From assembly GCF_034262375.1 (NCBI RefSeq), contig NZ_CP139558.1:992001-1056000 (forward strand): a stretch of 64,000 nt of DNA. The letters run 5' to 3'. Source of the DNA: Mucilaginibacter sabulilitoris (lineage in GTDB: Bacteria; Bacteroidota; Bacteroidia; Sphingobacteriales; Sphingobacteriaceae). The notes under the pieces were generated by a model. The model did no database searches, was not told the origin of the DNA, and saw only the letters and a program-made list of their open reading frames with translations. The position numbers and the translations under genes are program-made. Numbering within the stretch: position 1 is the first letter of the stretch; each line of letters opens with the position of its first letter. This document shows positions 52,368 through 62,340 of this stretch, piece after piece.

Positions 52368-53297
52368 TTAAAAGCCAGGTTCAGGTTCCACCAGCTCCGC
52401 CATTTCGCCATTGGTTTCCAGCAGTAATATAACTAGGTGTGACACCACGCCTACAAATAATTTGGCGAATTTGGTTTCCAGCCCCTTAAAGTCAGCGTCC
52501 TTGCCATGCCCCGTACCATAGCTGTTGCGTAGTTCGGCCACCCCCTGTACGATATTATTGATCCCGCTGAGGATGGTTAAGATCGCCGTTTCCGCCCTTT
52601 GTGCATCCTGGGCATGTTTCGGTTTAAAATCAAGGGTTCGTGTCGTCGTCCGCAATAATTGTGGCAGCGTCCAGTCCTTATCAATAGCGATGCCTTTTTG
52701 TTTCAGGATAGACTTGCAGGTAGTTTCCAACAGCTCCTTCGCCGTGCCGATGGCCGTTTCGGTATCCTTCAAAACCGCATCGTGCATGGTGTTGATCTTA
52801 CCTTCGACATATTCGGTATTCAGATATTTCTTAATGTTTTGTTTGGTGGCCACGGCAATATAGCTGCCCGCACCCAGAGGGCGGATCTCGAAGACCGGCT
52901 TTCCGGAAATGTCCCCTGTTTGGACCACCTGGAAACCATCCGCAGCCAAGTGTTTGTTATAAATTCTGACCAGTGATCGCACTTCTTCCTCATCGCTCCT
53001 TGTGCGGGGGTGAAGGCTGAGCGCTAAGAATTTACCGTAAAGCTCGTCGTCGCAATGCAGAATATTGATCCGGGGATCACCCAGGTACCAATCCTCCGGC
53101 CAGTCATTATTATTGACCATATGCTGGTAAATGTCCCCATACGCGTCGCTGTACCTCGAATCTCTCGAAGGTAATTTTTTCAGGTCGAATAGCCGCGCCA
53201 GGAAGTCCGGCTCCGTAAGGCGGCCATGGTACCATAACCTGCCGATGGTTGTTTCATCTGCTATGCTTTGACGGCTGACGTCCGTGATCGTGTTCAT
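52368..53297 (-). CDS. Abortive-infection family protein (Abi_C domain)
   Basis: A 309-residue protein. The C-terminal half (KELLETTCKSILKQKGIAIDKDWTLPQLLRTTTRTLDF...SGINNIVQGVAELRNSYGTGHGK) is a textbook Abi_C domain with the RNxxGTGHG motif. The N-terminal half is unassigned but resembles AbiJ-type accessory domains. It ends 10 bp before the lipase-like start codon and starts 18 bp after the helicase stop, so all four genes look co-transcribed. Confidence 0.85.
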   Translation of the reverse strand: MNTITDVSRQSIADETTIGRLWYHGRLTEPDFLARLFDLKKLPSRDSRYSDAYGDIYQHMVNNNDWPEDWYLGDPRINILHCDDELYGKFLALSLHPRTRSDEEEVRSLVRIYNKHLAADGFQVVQTGDISGKPVFEIRPLGAGSYIAVATKQNIKKYLNTEYVEGKINTMHDAVLKDTETAIGTAKELLETTCKSILKQKGIAIDKDWTLPQLLRTTTRTLDFKPKHAQDAQRAETAILTILSGINNIVQGVAELRNSYGTGHGKDADFKGLETKFAKLFVGVVSHLVILLLETNGEMAELVEPEPGF

Positions 53298-53315
53298 GCT
53301 ATAAAAATAGTTTGC

Positions 53316-55091
53316 TTAATGTATATCATAATCGAATACAACATCTTTTAGTTCCGGGTTCATGGCCAGTTCATCTCCTTTTTTTGTCGTTCTGCCTTTT
53401 TCGCTGATGAGGTGCAAATTGGTCTTGGCCCTTGAGCAGATCACATACATCAGTTTTTTGGAAGCTTCATTCGCGTTCCCGGAAAATATCTCGTTCCAGT
53501 GCGGAATATAGCCGTTTAGAAGCCCGTAAGCGATCACAGTCTCGAATTCCTCACCTTTAACGCCCACGCAGGTGTTGATGATGACCCCGCTCATTTCCCG
53601 GTAGAAGCTTTTGAATGAAAGGATATCGCTGGGTATGCTGAAAACGGGATCGCTCAAGCGCTTTTCGATGTGTGCAAAAAATAATTTCCTGTTTTCCACC
53701 AAAGAAGGATGTAACGAATAGTCGATCTTCACCTCCACCAGAAACTGATCGAAACAGTCATGCAAATAAGGCATGCCTTCTGTCTCGACCGATTTAATGC
53801 TATTGATCAACCGCAGCAGTGATTTTGGATGCTGAAACTGCTCCTCAAAATTGGCTTTCGTCTGGCTGCTAAAATCATTAATGAGCTCTTCAGCCCATTT
53901 ATAGCGCAAGGCATAGATTCTCGGATTAGGCCCAGTTAAAAACAACCTTGACAACTTGTACCAGATATTATCCCTGTTCCTGGCCATAGGCGCCAATCCC
54001 GACGCGTCAAAATTAACACCCGGCAGGATTGCCCTCAGTTTTTTTGAAACTGAAGTGATCAACCACCATTGTGGCACGAGCACACAGATTTCACCTTCAG
54101 GAATACCCTTGTCAAGGCTAATGCGGATCAACCTAGCAATTTCTTCAACGATCCCACCGTGGTGCACCACATTATTAAATGTGATCATCCCTTTCTGTTT
54201 TGCGTTTTGGCCCACCGCTTCGATCTTTATCTTTTGGGTCTGGAAATGAGAATAAAAATCAATTACCCGCTGGCAAGTGCGATAGTTGCCCGTCAGCGTG
54301 AGGGGCGTTATCGGCAAGCCGCCGATCTCCGATTTAATTTCAGCGATATTTTTAGCCACTCCACCCAACGAGGCATAAATAGCCTGGTCGGTATCACCGA
54401 CCAGAAACAGGGATGTTTTCGTTTTGCCAGTCTTTACGATCTGGCAAATAATGGCATACATCAGATCCTGTGTATCCTGGTATTCATCTACGCAGATCAG
54501 TTTAAACAGGTTGGACAGGGTCTGCGGGATCTTAGGAAGACTAATCAATATCCGGTAGGCATATAACAGCAGTAATTCAAAATCGATCAGTTTCTTCTTT
54601 TTTAGTACCGCGTGGTATTCTTTTAACAGTTCCCTTTGGATCGACTTAGGTTCTGCAAAGCTCCCGTCCCGGTTGAACCGGAAATTGACGGGATCGATGG
54701 CTTTTAATTTATGCTTTACCTTTAAAGTATCGATCAGATCGGCACAAAAGGTTTCGTCGGCGATGGTGTAGCCATTCATTAATTCGGGCAGGTAACACGA
54801 ATAAGGGCGAATGATCCATTCAAGGCAAAATGAATGTAGGGTTCCCGACCATATTTGATCGCTGTTGATACCCATCGCATTCAGCCTCCGGAAAATCTCC
54901 TCTGATGCCCGGACGGTAAACGTTAATGCCATCACCTTCTTTTTACTTCCCTCCGCCATCATACTTAGTTCATGCGCCAGTTTATGAATGATCACGCGAG
55001 TTTTTCCGCTGCCGGGGCATGCCGTTAATAGTACATGGCCGTCTTGCTGAACCGCTATTTTCTGCTCTTTATTCAGTTTGGCCAGGATCAT
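53316..55091 (-). CDS. UvrD-like helicase, Gabija GajB-type
   Basis: A 591-residue superfamily 1 helicase: LNKEQKIAVQQDGHVLLTACPGSGKTRVI (Q motif, Walker A), ICVDEYQDTQDLMYAII (motif II), FLVGDTDQAIYASLGG (motif III), INTCVGVKGEEFETVIAYG (motif V) and MYVICSRAKTNLHLIS (motif VI). It overlaps the upstream OLD nuclease gene by 4 bp, the Gabija arrangement. It is longer than the roughly 500-residue reference GajB. Confidence 0.88.
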   Translation of the reverse strand: MILAKLNKEQKIAVQQDGHVLLTACPGSGKTRVIIHKLAHELSMMAEGSKKKVMALTFTVRASEEIFRRLNAMGINSDQIWSGTLHSFCLEWIIRPYSCYLPELMNGYTIADETFCADLIDTLKVKHKLKAIDPVNFRFNRDGSFAEPKSIQRELLKEYHAVLKKKKLIDFELLLLYAYRILISLPKIPQTLSNLFKLICVDEYQDTQDLMYAIICQIVKTGKTKTSLFLVGDTDQAIYASLGGVAKNIAEIKSEIGGLPITPLTLTGNYRTCQRVIDFYSHFQTQKIKIEAVGQNAKQKGMITFNNVVHHGGIVEEIARLIRISLDKGIPEGEICVLVPQWWLITSVSKKLRAILPGVNFDASGLAPMARNRDNIWYKLSRLFLTGPNPRIYALRYKWAEELINDFSSQTKANFEEQFQHPKSLLRLINSIKSVETEGMPYLHDCFDQFLVEVKIDYSLHPSLVENRKLFFAHIEKRLSDPVFSIPSDILSFKSFYREMSGVIINTCVGVKGEEFETVIAYGLLNGYIPHWNEIFSGNANEASKKLMYVICSRAKTNLHLISEKGRTTKKGDELAMNPELKDVVFDYDIH

Positions 55092-57202
55092 ATCATTGCT
55101 AAGAATTGCGTTAACTGATCTTCCGGAAAAACCTTACAAAAATCGTCAACCAATTCTTGGTTCTCCTTATCCCTGGTGACAAAACTCATGGCCGCACTAT
55201 AGTCACTACTTTTTGCATGGCCCTTAAAAGATTTTAACCGGTGCCGCACGGCTTTCGCCCTGGAAGCGGGGTTGAGGTGAGCCGAGCTAAAGGCGATGGC
55301 CTCTAAGATATAGTCCGGGATATAAGTGTTGTAAACCAACTGTTCTGCCGCCAGCAATGCAAGCCAGCCTTTCCCAAATTTTTCCGCCAACCGCAGCACT
55401 TCCGATCCCGCTACGGCCACGTCATCATCTTCCAGTCTCGCCTTGGATGTTGCAATGTTGCCGGGCGTTTTATATATTTTGGGCAAGCAACTTACATATT
55501 CATGGCTATTGGCATTCATCAATAGATCGACCTCAAAAGTATAGGTGGCATAATAGGGCTTTAAATATTTATTGCCTTTGCAAAAAGCATCCAAGTCTGT
55601 TTTCCGTTCCGCGCCGGATTTTTGGGAAGCGCGGCATTTTTTCTCTTCATCGCTATCCTCATCCGGATCATCGGCCAAGGGCACAATAGATAGATCGCTA
55701 TCGGTCACGATCGCGCAATTTTTCTGGATCCTGTCGGTATGAAATAGTCGCGCTACGTTTTTGAACCCGGTGCTGCCAATATTAACCAAACTTAAACCGA
55801 TCTCGTCCAAACTTAAGCCAAATACTTTTTGGAACATCTCTGGTATCAGTATTTGCTCGGCATCGCCTTCCACCAGCAGGATGCCCTTTGCAAAAAGCAG
55901 CGTGCTTCTTACCGCATCCAGGTACCGCTCTATCCTTCCGATCTCGATATCCGTTAAGTTATTGGACGGATGGAAGACAGCGGCCTGCTGTTTGCCACGG
56001 CAGAGGATATTGACCCGGCTGATTTTGCTGACCGATGAGATATGGGTGGAATGAGTGGAGATGAGTATTTGCGTTTGGTTGGTGCCCAGGTTATTAAAAA
56101 GTGTTTTCTGGATATGCGTGTGGATATGCGCCTCAGGCTCCTCTATTAACAGAAAGTTTGCGATCTTGTCCGCTTTTACGTTTTCGTATTCTAATAATTT
56201 CAGGGACAAATAGATCAGGTTGGCGCCTCCGAGGCTGAGTTCCCATAAACGACCCTCATAGCCTTCGTCATCGGGGTCGCCCACCCATAATTTTAACGAT
56301 TGGAAAAGCTTTTCCATTTCGTTCGGCAATTCTGATTTCAGGTTAATATTAGGTGCATAGGTTGTGCCGACCGTTTCTTTTAAGGACCTATCGATTCCTT
56401 TTTTTACTTTTTTTACCTCATCCAGGGAACTTATCTGCTCGTTCAGACTATCGATACTGTCAATGATCTCCTGCTGTTTCGCGACCGCAACCGTTCTTTC
56501 CTTGCCTCGGAGCAAGTTGATCAGCGGGTTATTGGCATATGATTTCAGGTCGCTTTCCACGTCGCGCAGGGCTTTGATGAAGGTACAGGATACCTCGTTA
56601 TGAATATTGATCTCTTTAGGCAGCCAGGTGCCGAAGATCAATTCTTCTTTTTGATCCGGATCTGGAAATTCAATGGTCTCAAAGTCGCCGATATATTGCT
56701 TATAGGTGGCTTCATCACAAAAATCGGCAGATCCACGACTGAGATATACCGTTTCATAGTTGTCGAGCGATATTTTGTCGAGCAATAGCTTCAGGCCGGC
56801 CGCATCCTTAGCGAGAGTCTGCGAATAGTCAAAGAGTTCCTTCCGGAACTGGTATTTTGGCCGAAAATAGACGGCATAACTGCCTTTTGTATTGGTATCC
56901 ATATGCCCGCTGGATTGTACAGCGAGCGCCTGCGCCTCCTCACTGGCATCAAGCTCGTCGAATACTATAGAGATGATAATCCAATGGCCTGCCCAATTGG
57001 AACCCAGCGAGCGGTTGAAATCCGTGCTATTAAAACGGATATAACGCGGCAACGTGTCATCTATCAGAATCCTTATTGCAAAAAATAAATTGGTTTTACC
57101 CGACCCGTTCTCTCCGATAATTGTATTGATCCCATCGTTAAATTTGAATCGGGCACATTTGAAGTTTCTAAAATTTCGAATAGAGAGGGAGGAGATATAC
57201 AT
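55088..57202 (-). CDS. OLD-family ATPase/TOPRIM nuclease, Gabija GajA-type
   Basis: A 704-residue protein. The ABC-type ATPase starts YISSLSIRNFRNFKCARFKFNDGINTIIGENGSGKTNLFFAI (Walker A), with signature LSLGGANLIYLSL and FLLIEEPEAHIHTHIQ (Walker B). The C-terminal TOPRIM domain has GILLVEGDAEQILIPEMF (about residue 439) and IVTDSDLS. With the UvrD helicase it makes a Gabija-like pair, which in characterised systems nicks phage DNA when nucleotides are depleted. It is longer than reference GajA (about 580). Confidence 0.88.
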   Translation of the reverse strand: MYISSLSIRNFRNFKCARFKFNDGINTIIGENGSGKTNLFFAIRILIDDTLPRYIRFNSTDFNRSLGSNWAGHWIIISIVFDELDASEEAQALAVQSSGHMDTNTKGSYAVYFRPKYQFRKELFDYSQTLAKDAAGLKLLLDKISLDNYETVYLSRGSADFCDEATYKQYIGDFETIEFPDPDQKEELIFGTWLPKEINIHNEVSCTFIKALRDVESDLKSYANNPLINLLRGKERTVAVAKQQEIIDSIDSLNEQISSLDEVKKVKKGIDRSLKETVGTTYAPNINLKSELPNEMEKLFQSLKLWVGDPDDEGYEGRLWELSLGGANLIYLSLKLLEYENVKADKIANFLLIEEPEAHIHTHIQKTLFNNLGTNQTQILISTHSTHISSVSKISRVNILCRGKQQAAVFHPSNNLTDIEIGRIERYLDAVRSTLLFAKGILLVEGDAEQILIPEMFQKVFGLSLDEIGLSLVNIGSTGFKNVARLFHTDRIQKNCAIVTDSDLSIVPLADDPDEDSDEEKKCRASQKSGAERKTDLDAFCKGNKYLKPYYATYTFEVDLLMNANSHEYVSCLPKIYKTPGNIATSKARLEDDDVAVAGSEVLRLAEKFGKGWLALLAAEQLVYNTYIPDYILEAIAFSSAHLNPASRAKAVRHRLKSFKGHAKSSDYSAAMSFVTRDKENQELVDDFCKVFPEDQLTQFLAMI

Positions 57203-57401
57203 AACTGATTATAGGTTTAGAGTACAAATTGGTCAGCGAAGTTGATATATCGCTTGTTAATTTATAAAAATAATATTTAATTTCCAACTACTTCAATTCC
57301 GCCTTGAAATCAGCAGTATTTTGACAACATACGTGAGTTCTGAAATATTGCAATATATTTTTGATAATCAGAGCTCTATCAATAAATGGAGTATAAATAT
57401 C

Positions 57402-57409
57402 TATATTTG
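57402..57409 (+). promoter_or_regulatory. -7 element of the helicase gene
   Basis: TATATTTG, a perfect TAnnTTTG, 56 bp before the ATG at 57466, within the 263-bp region divergent from the Gabija-like operon. No clear -33 element. Confidence 0.45.
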
Positions 57410-57465
57410 GATGTAAACTTTATCCGATTCACTGCCAGTCTGCTAGTTGGCAATTATTTGTTCAA

Positions 57466-60400
57466 ATGAAAACTCTACATCTGCCCGCTGTTATTAAAGA
57501 AAAAAAGTTTGGAAAGAATATAATCATTCAACACTTGGCGGAAAAGCTTGATATCAAATCAGAAAGCATTGAAGTATCGGACTCTCTCCTTATAGTTAAT
57601 ACTGATAACGGTCGCTTAGGAATTATTCAAAAAGGGAAAAGCGATACAAGCGGCGCATCAAAAGTCATTTCTACTGACACAAAACCTGCTCTTAATAACA
57701 TTTATGATTCGAAACTGAGCTGGCGAAAATATCCTGGATTAAATAATGACTACGATCCAGAAGAAGTGATAGAAAGCTGGAAAGGCACATTTACATTTAA
57801 AGAAGAAGATCTTGAGCATGAAATATTCGGACTCCGAAAGCCACAGATAGCCGCCATATTCAATGTATTGTCTCATTGGCGCATTGGAGACGAAATCGGA
57901 ACGGTAGTGATGCCTACTGGAACCGGTAAAACCGAAACAATGTTATCGCTACTCGTTTCAGAGCGCTGTCGTAAACTACTTGTTATTGTGCCGACAGACC
58001 CTTTGAGGGAACAGATAGCAAATAAGTTTATAACTCTTGGGCATTTACAAAACCCATTATTTAATATCGTTTCTCCTGAAGCTCAAAAACCAATTGTTGG
58101 TATCCTATGTGAAAACTTTAAAACTATTGACGAGCTTGAAGCATTTATAAATCAATGTAATGTGATTGTTTCCACTATGGACTTAATTTCGGAAGCAAAA
58201 CTGGATCAAAAAAAATTATTAGCAGATAAAGCCACCCATATTTTCTTTGATGAGGCCCATCACGTTAAAGCCCCGACTTGGTTAAGTTTTAGAAATCTAG
58301 CAAAGCCGGAAAAGGTCGTACAATTTACCGCGACGCCGTTTCGAAATGATGGACAAAGTATTGATGGAGAATTTATATTTAATTACTCCCTTCGTAAAGC
58401 GCAGGAGGATGGGTATTTTAAAAGGATACACCTTATTCAAGTAAACGAATGGGACGAGAAAAAAGCCGATAAGGTAATTGCAGATCGGGCGATAGAACAA
58501 TTACGGTCTGATCTTGTAAAATATGATCATATTCTAATGGCTCGGTGCAATTCACAGACAAGAGCAGATGCAATTCATAAACTATATGAACAGTACACTG
58601 ACTTTAAATCAGTTGTAATCCATACTGGTAAGAGTAAAAAGGAAAGAGACGAAGCAAAAGAAGAAATCTTTAATAGAACGGCGAGAATCGTGGTATGCGT
58701 TGACATGCTTGGTGAAGGATTTGACTTACCAAATCTGAAAATCGCTGCCTTTCATGATATTAGAAAGAGTCTTCCAATCACCGTGCAATTGGCAGGTAGG
58801 TTTACGAGAACCAAATATGATGAAGAATTAGGGGATGCCAGCATTATTGTAAACTTAAAGGATTCTAACGTTACGAAAGAGCTAGAGGAGTTCTACGCGT
58901 TAGGAGCTGATTGGAATACTATCCTTCCAACGGTAAGCACATCGCGCATAAACAAAGAAGTGGATTTTGGGGAATTTTTAGACGGGTTTAAAGACCTCGA
59001 TAAAAGTAAAATTCCTTTTCAGGGACTAACACCAGCATTGAGCACAGTAGTCTATAAGAACAATACCGACTCTTGGTTTCCGGGGAATTTTGAAGAAGGA
59101 ATTCCGAAAGTTGATGATTTGGATTATTTATTTCCCTCTCTTAACTCCGATAAAAAAACATTAGTAATAATAACGGGTAAGAAAGCGAAGCTTGACTGGG
59201 GTGTATCTAAAGATATCTATGATATCATTTGGACATTATATGTTATTCACTGGGATACTAAAAGTAACCTCCTATTTATTAATGCGAGTGATAATGCTGG
59301 ATTGTATCGTGACCTTGCAGTCGCTATCATTGGACAACAAGCAGAGATCATCAACAAAATCAATATTTTCAAAGCTTTTTATAAAATAGAACGAGTACGT
59401 CTTCAAAACGTTGGGCTAAAGGAGTTTCTAGGAAAAAACCGTTCGTTCACCATGCATACTGGTTATGACATTGAAAAAGCATTAGAAGCTGCCGATCAAA
59501 AAGGAAGTGAAAAGGCGTTTGTCGCGGGAGTTGGCTATGAGGATGGTTTGAAGGTGTCTTTGGGTTGTTCATATAAGGGCCGAATATGGTCACATCGAAA
59601 AGGCGATATTCAAGAATTGGTTGAATTTTGTACCGCTGTTGGGAAGAAGTTAATCCGAACTGACATCGACCCCAATACAATTTTAAAGGATACGTTACTA
59701 TCTACTCCGCTACCCACAAGGCCGAATGTTATACCATTTGCTGTAGATTGGGATGAGGAAGTTTTTTTAGAACCTGAAACACGAATAAGTTTTGTTATTA
59801 ATGATATACCTTTCTTCTTTTATGAAACTGAGCTTCTCATAATTAATCCGTCAGAAGATGGTGATCTCCTATTTGAATTGGTAAGCCCCAATTATAAACT
59901 GCGTTATAAACAGGTATTTTTCAATAATGGCAAGTTTGACGATTTTAAAATTGTCAAACTAAATCTGACAGCTCCTGACTGTAAAGTCGTGCAAGGGAAA
60001 CGAGAGGTGCTAATTGAGGAATTTCTTTATGAAAACCCGATGGTTTGGTGGTTTGTGGATGGTTCTGTCCTTATCGGAAATGACTACACTGCTCTAAAAC
60101 AATTAATTCCAGGCTATCCAAAAGAACATATTATAGGAAGAAGTTGGGACGGTGTCAATCTAAGAAACGAGGCGCAAAAGATCGATCCTAAGGTGACAGA
60201 TTCCATTCAATATCATATTATTCAGGAGTTAAAAAATGGCGATTTTGATATAATATATGATGATGATTATAGTGGAGAAATCGCTGACGTGATTACAATA
60301 AAGCAATTTCCAGAATATGTTCAAATCCAGTTATATCATTTAAAATATGCAAAATCCGGTTCGGTTAGTCGGCGAATTGATGATTTATACGAAGTATGTG

Positions 60401-60714
60401 GACAGGCAATGAAATCAGTGAATTGGAAATTTAAGGAACCAACAGAGTTTTTCGGCCACTTGTTAAGACGTGAAATTAAAAAGCGTGGGGATAAATCATG
60501 CTCTCGCATTGAACATGGTGACAAGGAGGTTCTTACATTTCTTTGGCAAATCGTCAAAAAACGTTACCCAGTAGAATTTGAAATTTTTATTATTCAACCA
60601 GGACTATCTTCGAAAACCCCATCTGCGGAGCAACTTAACTTATTAGGAGTTACAAGCTCCTATCTTAGGAACAAAGCAGATATAGGCCTTACAGTTATTG
60701 GTTCAAATTCATAA
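57466..60714 (+). CDS. Defence-type DEAH helicase with probable C-terminal nuclease domain
   Basis: A 1082-residue SF2 helicase of the ResIII type: VVMPTGTGKTETM (Walker A, about residue 152), HIFFDEAHHVKAPTW (motif II, about 262), QFTATPFRNDG (motif III) and VQLAGRFTRTKYD (motif VI). After a long unassigned middle, the C-terminus has DDDYSGEIADVITIK and then QLYHLKYAKSG (about 932-963), matching the acidic-D...E-D...H-x-K order of PD-(D/E)xK-like nucleases. This suggests a one-gene restriction or defence system. The nuclease call is inferred from motifs. Confidence 0.8.
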   Translation: MKTLHLPAVIKEKKFGKNIIIQHLAEKLDIKSESIEVSDSLLIVNTDNGRLGIIQKGKSDTSGASKVISTDTKPALNNIYDSKLSWRKYPGLNNDYDPEEVIESWKGTFTFKEEDLEHEIFGLRKPQIAAIFNVLSHWRIGDEIGTVVMPTGTGKTETMLSLLVSERCRKLLVIVPTDPLREQIANKFITLGHLQNPLFNIVSPEAQKPIVGILCENFKTIDELEAFINQCNVIVSTMDLISEAKLDQKKLLADKATHIFFDEAHHVKAPTWLSFRNLAKPEKVVQFTATPFRNDGQSIDGEFIFNYSLRKAQEDGYFKRIHLIQVNEWDEKKADKVIADRAIEQLRSDLVKYDHILMARCNSQTRADAIHKLYEQYTDFKSVVIHTGKSKKERDEAKEEIFNRTARIVVCVDMLGEGFDLPNLKIAAFHDIRKSLPITVQLAGRFTRTKYDEELGDASIIVNLKDSNVTKELEEFYALGADWNTILPTVSTSRINKEVDFGEFLDGFKDLDKSKIPFQGLTPALSTVVYKNNTDSWFPGNFEEGIPKVDDLDYLFPSLNSDKKTLVIITGKKAKLDWGVSKDIYDIIWTLYVIHWDTKSNLLFINASDNAGLYRDLAVAIIGQQAEIINKINIFKAFYKIERVRLQNVGLKEFLGKNRSFTMHTGYDIEKALEAADQKGSEKAFVAGVGYEDGLKVSLGCSYKGRIWSHRKGDIQELVEFCTAVGKKLIRTDIDPNTILKDTLLSTPLPTRPNVIPFAVDWDEEVFLEPETRISFVINDIPFFFYETELLIINPSEDGDLLFELVSPNYKLRYKQVFFNNGKFDDFKIVKLNLTAPDCKVVQGKREVLIEEFLYENPMVWWFVDGSVLIGNDYTALKQLIPGYPKEHIIGRSWDGVNLRNEAQKIDPKVTDSIQYHIIQELKNGDFDIIYDDDYSGEIADVITIKQFPEYVQIQLYHLKYAKSGSVSRRIDDLYEVCGQAMKSVNWKFKEPTEFFGHLLRREIKKRGDKSCSRIEHGDKEVLTFLWQIVKKRYPVEFEIFIIQPGLSSKTPSAEQLNLLGVTSSYLRNKADIGLTVIGSNS

Positions 60715-60837
60715 TCCATCAACAAAGGATAACTGAACATTATCATGTACAATTATAAAGTCGGGAAAAACAGACCTGTTTCAATGCTCCTTTTTACGTC
60801 ATCTTTGATAATCTAAAATAATAGAAAAACTAATTAA

Positions 60838-62256
60838 ATGAGCGAAGAAAACACTTTAAATCAGTATCCTGACACGGAAGAATATGACCTTGTCGTTTTA
60901 GGAAGCGGCGCAGCCGGCAAGTTAATTTCCTGGACATTGGGAAAAAAGGGGATGAAGATAGCTGTTGTCGAACGACAATATGTCGGAGGAGCCTGTCCTA
61001 ATATTGCCTGTTTACCAAGTAAAAACATTATTCACAGTGCAAAAGTTGCTAACTATGTGCGTCAAAGTGAATCGTTTGGTATCACCAAAGAGAAGTGGCA
61101 GATTGACATGTCAGCTGTTCGCGAACGCAAACGTAGAATGGTTACTGATCTGGTCAATATTCATCATGACCTGTATAAGCAAAGTGGCGTTGATCTGATT
61201 ATGGGAGAAGGACAATTTGTTGCGCCGAAAACCCTTTCAGTTAAGAGTTCCAACGGAGGTGTTCGGATATTAAAAGGGAAAAGAATTGTCATCAATACCG
61301 GCACTCACGCTGCAATAGGAACCACACCTGGCTTGCAAGATGCTAACCCTTTGACCCATGTGGAAGCACTGGAGTTGAACTTGGTGCCAGAACATTTTAT
61401 CATTTTAGGTGGGGGCTTTGTTGGGATTGAATTTGCGCAGGCAATGCGTCGCTTTGGTAGCAAAGTGACACTGATCGAACGTAACGGGAGTTTGATTCAT
61501 CGCGAGGATGATGATATCTCGGAAGAATTATATAATGTCTTAAGCGAGGAAGGAGTTGATATCATAACAAGTGCTCATATTGTAAGCGTGGAAGGTAAAT
61601 CGGGCCAATTCGTTAAAATCAATTATATGCAAAAAGACATGACCAAGGTGATTGAAGGATCGCATTTAATGGTTGCCGCAGGCCGTATTCCGAATACCAG
61701 CGGAATTGGGTTAGAGCTAGCTGGAATTGAAGTCACTCGTCATGGTTACATTAAAGTAAATGACCGCCTGGAAACCACCGCCACCGATGTTTGGGCAGCT
61801 GGAGAATGTGCAGGCAGTCCGCACTTTACACACATTTCAGAAAATGATTTCCACGTTGTTGTTGACAATATATTAGGTGGAAACAAAGTAACAACTGGCA
61901 GGCAAGTACCTTTTTGTATGTTTACAGATCCTGAACTTGCCAGAATTGGTTTAAGTGAGAAAGAAGCTCAAGAACAAGGGGTTGCGTATAGATTGGCGAA
62001 AATTCCTTTTGGCGCAATACTACGCACGAGAACACTTTCAGAAACCAAAGGTTTTATGAAGGCTCTTGTTGATACAGAAAGTGATCGCATCCTCGGATTC
62101 TGTGCTTTTGGGGTAGAAGCAGGGGAACTGTTGGCGCCGGTCCAAGTCGTTATGTCGGCGCAATTGCCTTATACCATATTACGCGATATGATATTTTCTC
62201 ATCCCACAATGGCGGAAGGCTTGAATTCTCTGTTTGGAAGCGTGCCCGCCAGGTAA
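60838..62256 (+). CDS. Pyridine-nucleotide-disulfide oxidoreductase, mercuric-reductase/RclA-like
   Basis: A 472-residue flavoprotein with FAD motif LVVLGSGAAGKLISWTL, redox pair GGACPNIACLPSK (Cys53, Cys58), NAD(P) motif HFIILGGGFVGIEFAQAM and the dimer-interface PFCMFTDPELARIGLSEKEA...FSHPTMAEGLNSLF. No N-terminal metal-binding HMA domain and no C-terminal Cys pair are present, so true MerA activity is unlikely. It resembles Cu(II)-reducing RclA-type enzymes; in E. coli rclA and the DUF417 gene rclC share an operon. Confidence 0.85.
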   Translation: MSEENTLNQYPDTEEYDLVVLGSGAAGKLISWTLGKKGMKIAVVERQYVGGACPNIACLPSKNIIHSAKVANYVRQSESFGITKEKWQIDMSAVRERKRRMVTDLVNIHHDLYKQSGVDLIMGEGQFVAPKTLSVKSSNGGVRILKGKRIVINTGTHAAIGTTPGLQDANPLTHVEALELNLVPEHFIILGGGFVGIEFAQAMRRFGSKVTLIERNGSLIHREDDDISEELYNVLSEEGVDIITSAHIVSVEGKSGQFVKINYMQKDMTKVIEGSHLMVAAGRIPNTSGIGLELAGIEVTRHGYIKVNDRLETTATDVWAAGECAGSPHFTHISENDFHVVVDNILGGNKVTTGRQVPFCMFTDPELARIGLSEKEAQEQGVAYRLAKIPFGAILRTRTLSETKGFMKALVDTESDRILGFCAFGVEAGELLAPVQVVMSAQLPYTILRDMIFSHPTMAEGLNSLFGSVPAR

Positions 62257-62276
62257 ATTATTATTGGCAAGGATGA

Positions 62277-62320
62277 AAATAAGAAAAGGCAGGGTAGCAC
62301 CATCCTGTCTTTTCTTATTT
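62277..62320. terminator. Bidirectional terminator
   Basis: AAATAAGAAAAGGCAGG and CCTGTCTTTTCTTATTT, complementary except one G-T, around a 10-nt loop. It lies between the convergent flavoprotein and thioredoxin-like genes. Confidence 0.75.
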
Positions 62321-62340
62321 AGAAGGTTTTACCGTTACTG

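Noticed and set aside
54069..54566. 165-codon plus-strand ORF
   Set aside because: Antisense to conserved helicase motifs of the UvrD-like gene.
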